Source of the DNA: Cyanobacteriota bacterium
GTDB taxonomy: Bacteria > Cyanobacteriota > Cyanobacteriia > PCC-6307 > Cyanobiaceae
NCBI GenBank assembly: GCA_947463165.1
Contig: CANHSW010000143.1
Coordinates: 1-6,000 of the forward strand
Length of the DNA: 6,000 nt
Direction: 5' to 3'
The notes beneath the pieces were generated by a model. It had not been told where the DNA came from and did not search any database. It was given only the letters and a program-made list of their open reading frames with translations. The position numbers and the translations under genes are program-made. Positions 5,330 through 6,000 of the stretch are shown piece by piece; position 1 is the first letter of the stretch, and each line of letters starts with the position of its first letter.

Positions 5330-5817
5330 GTGCTCTCCTGGCTGTTGCCCTGCATTTGCCTGTTGCCCTGCATTCAGCTGTTGCCCTGCATTTGGCGCCT
5401 GCACCGCTCTGGCGCACGCACCACCAGCCGCTGGCGCTGCAGCTGGTGGTGCTGGCTGCCGGCCTGGCGCTGATCGCTGCTGAACTGTGGTGGTTTCTTG
5501 GTCGCCATGGCGTTGCTGTGGCGGCCCGGGCCGGCGAGGCGGGCGTTCAGGAGATCACCATCACCGTGGATGGGGGTTATCTGCCCTCCAAAATCCAGGC
5601 GCTGGCCGGGCGGCCGCTGCGACTTGCCTTCCATCGCCTCGATCCCAGCGGCTGCCTGGCCCAGGTGATCTTCCCCGATTTCCACAAAACCCTCGATCTG
5701 CCGCTTGGCGCCACCACCAGCCTGGAGTTGCCGCCTACCCCGGCCGGCATCTATCCCTTCCACTGCGGTATGGCCATGGTGCGGGGTGTGCTGGAGGTGG
5801 TGGATCCAGCCGCTTGA
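5326..5817 (+). CDS. Membrane-anchored cupredoxin-like copper protein
   Basis: A 163-residue protein. Residues 36-58 (QPLALQLVVLAAGLALIAAELWWF region) are a membrane helix. Residues 75-159 form a single cupredoxin-type beta domain of the class often encoded next to Cu-ATPases: strand QEITITVDGGYLPSKI, then LRLAFHRLDPSGC, VIFPDF, and PAGIYPFHCGMAMVRGVLEV. Candidate copper ligands are Cys110, His146, Cys147 and Met149, by analogy with family members that keep a C-G-M motif near the end. It may accept copper from or deliver it to the ATPase on the outer face. The N-terminal 24 residues are three copies of a six-residue AVALHL-type repeat, which is unusual. The start at 5326 is fixed by the ATGA overlap with the ATPase stop; later GTGs would cut the anchor. 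The 3' end overlaps the opposite gene by 67 bp. Confidence 0.85.
   Translation: MSALLAVALHLPVALHSAVALHLAPAPLWRTHHQPLALQLVVLAAGLALIAAELWWFLGRHGVAVAARAGEAGVQEITITVDGGYLPSKIQALAGRPLRLAFHRLDPSGCLAQVIFPDFHKTLDLPLGATTSLELPPTPAGIYPFHCGMAMVRGVLEVVDPAA
5341..5394 (+). repeat. Three near-perfect 18-bp direct repeats inside the cupredoxin gene
   Basis: Units start at 5341, 5359 and 5377. All three share GTTGCCCTGCAT, and the flanking codons are GCT or CCT before and TTG or TCA after. They encode AVALHL, PVALHS and AVALHL at residues 6-23. The near identity suggests recent expansion by slippage or unequal crossing over. The 18-bp period equals that of the array upstream of the ATPase. Confidence 0.93.
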
Positions 5818-6000
5818 ACGGCCGGCAGTGGAGCGGCGGCGCAGAGCAGCTGGCGGCTGGCGGCGGTCCGGGGAACGCCGGGCGGCTGCCCATGGCGTTG
5901 CCAGGCCTCGTAGCCGGTGAGCAGGGCCGAGCCGATCAGCAGTGCCGCAAAACCCTGGCGCAGCCGCAGTTCCGGCAGGTGGGGAGCAAGGCGCTGGCCC
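5751..6000 (-). CDS. TauE/SafE-like membrane protein, C-terminal part (partial)
   Basis: The minus strand is open from the window edge (first full codon at 5999) to TAG at 5753-5751, giving the last 82 residues. They begin GQRLAPHLPELRLRQGF, then AALLIGSALLTGYEAW, which resembles the cytoplasmic loop and final membrane helix of sulfite-exporter TauE/SafE family permeases. After that comes a hydrophilic, Ala/Pro/Thr-rich tail of about 44 residues not expected in the family. The tail overlaps the cupredoxin gene antisense over 5751-5817, so it may be a stop-codon loss or simple read-on. Family assignment rests on one helix and is tentative; the transported ion is unknown. Confidence 0.55.
   Translation of the reverse strand, partial: GQRLAPHLPELRLRQGFAALLIGSALLTGYEAWQRHGQPPGVPRTAASRQLLCAAAPLPAVQAAGSTTSSTPRTMAIPQWKG

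Overview
The window looks like a GC-rich picocyanobacterial chromosome (Cyanobium/Synechococcus type). The HIP1 octamer GCGATCGC occurs at least four times in 6 kb (546, 2006, 4580, 5033), far above chance. The small DUF2256 protein, the two-copy MIPHH DUF305 protein and the anchored cupredoxin next to a copper ATPase also fit. The genus is inference; no rRNA or other marker is present.

Layout. 2-202 (+) is the 3' end of a DUF3427-type helicase-associated gene. 227-1143 (-) is a two-gene toxin-antitoxin operon, a DUF1778 antitoxin followed by a GNAT acetyltransferase toxin, joined by an ATGA overlap, with a direct-repeat operator candidate just upstream. 1356-1538 (+) is a DUF2256 zinc-ribbon-like miniprotein. 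It converges on a secreted DUF305 protein (1543-2277, -), and the two stop codons lie in one small palindrome. 2278-3202 is a 925-bp divergent gap before the copper ATPase. Most of it is short degenerate tandem arrays of three different periods: 14/16 nt (2378-2644), 15 nt (2790-2924) and 18 nt (2913 to about 3164). 3203-5329 (+) is a copper P1B-type ATPase lacking an N-terminal HMA domain. 5326-5817 (+) is a membrane-anchored cupredoxin-like protein, again joined by ATGA. The window ends in the 3' part of a TauE/SafE-like membrane protein gene on the minus strand (5751-6000), which overlaps the cupredoxin gene tail to tail.

How the genes fit together. DUF305, the ATPase and the cupredoxin form a probable copper-handling island: export across a membrane plus two candidate copper-binding partners. 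No CsoR-, CopY- or two-component-type regulator is visible.

The least explained part is the repeat-filled gap. Its 15-nt array reads in one frame as Cys-x-Gly-Gly-His/Asn pentapeptides. The following 18-nt array shows more synonymous-looking changes in a different frame, and that frame ends in an ATGA overlap with the ATPase start. This may be a young, decaying or frameshifted metal-binding ORF, or non-coding repeat expansion. The sequence alone does not decide.
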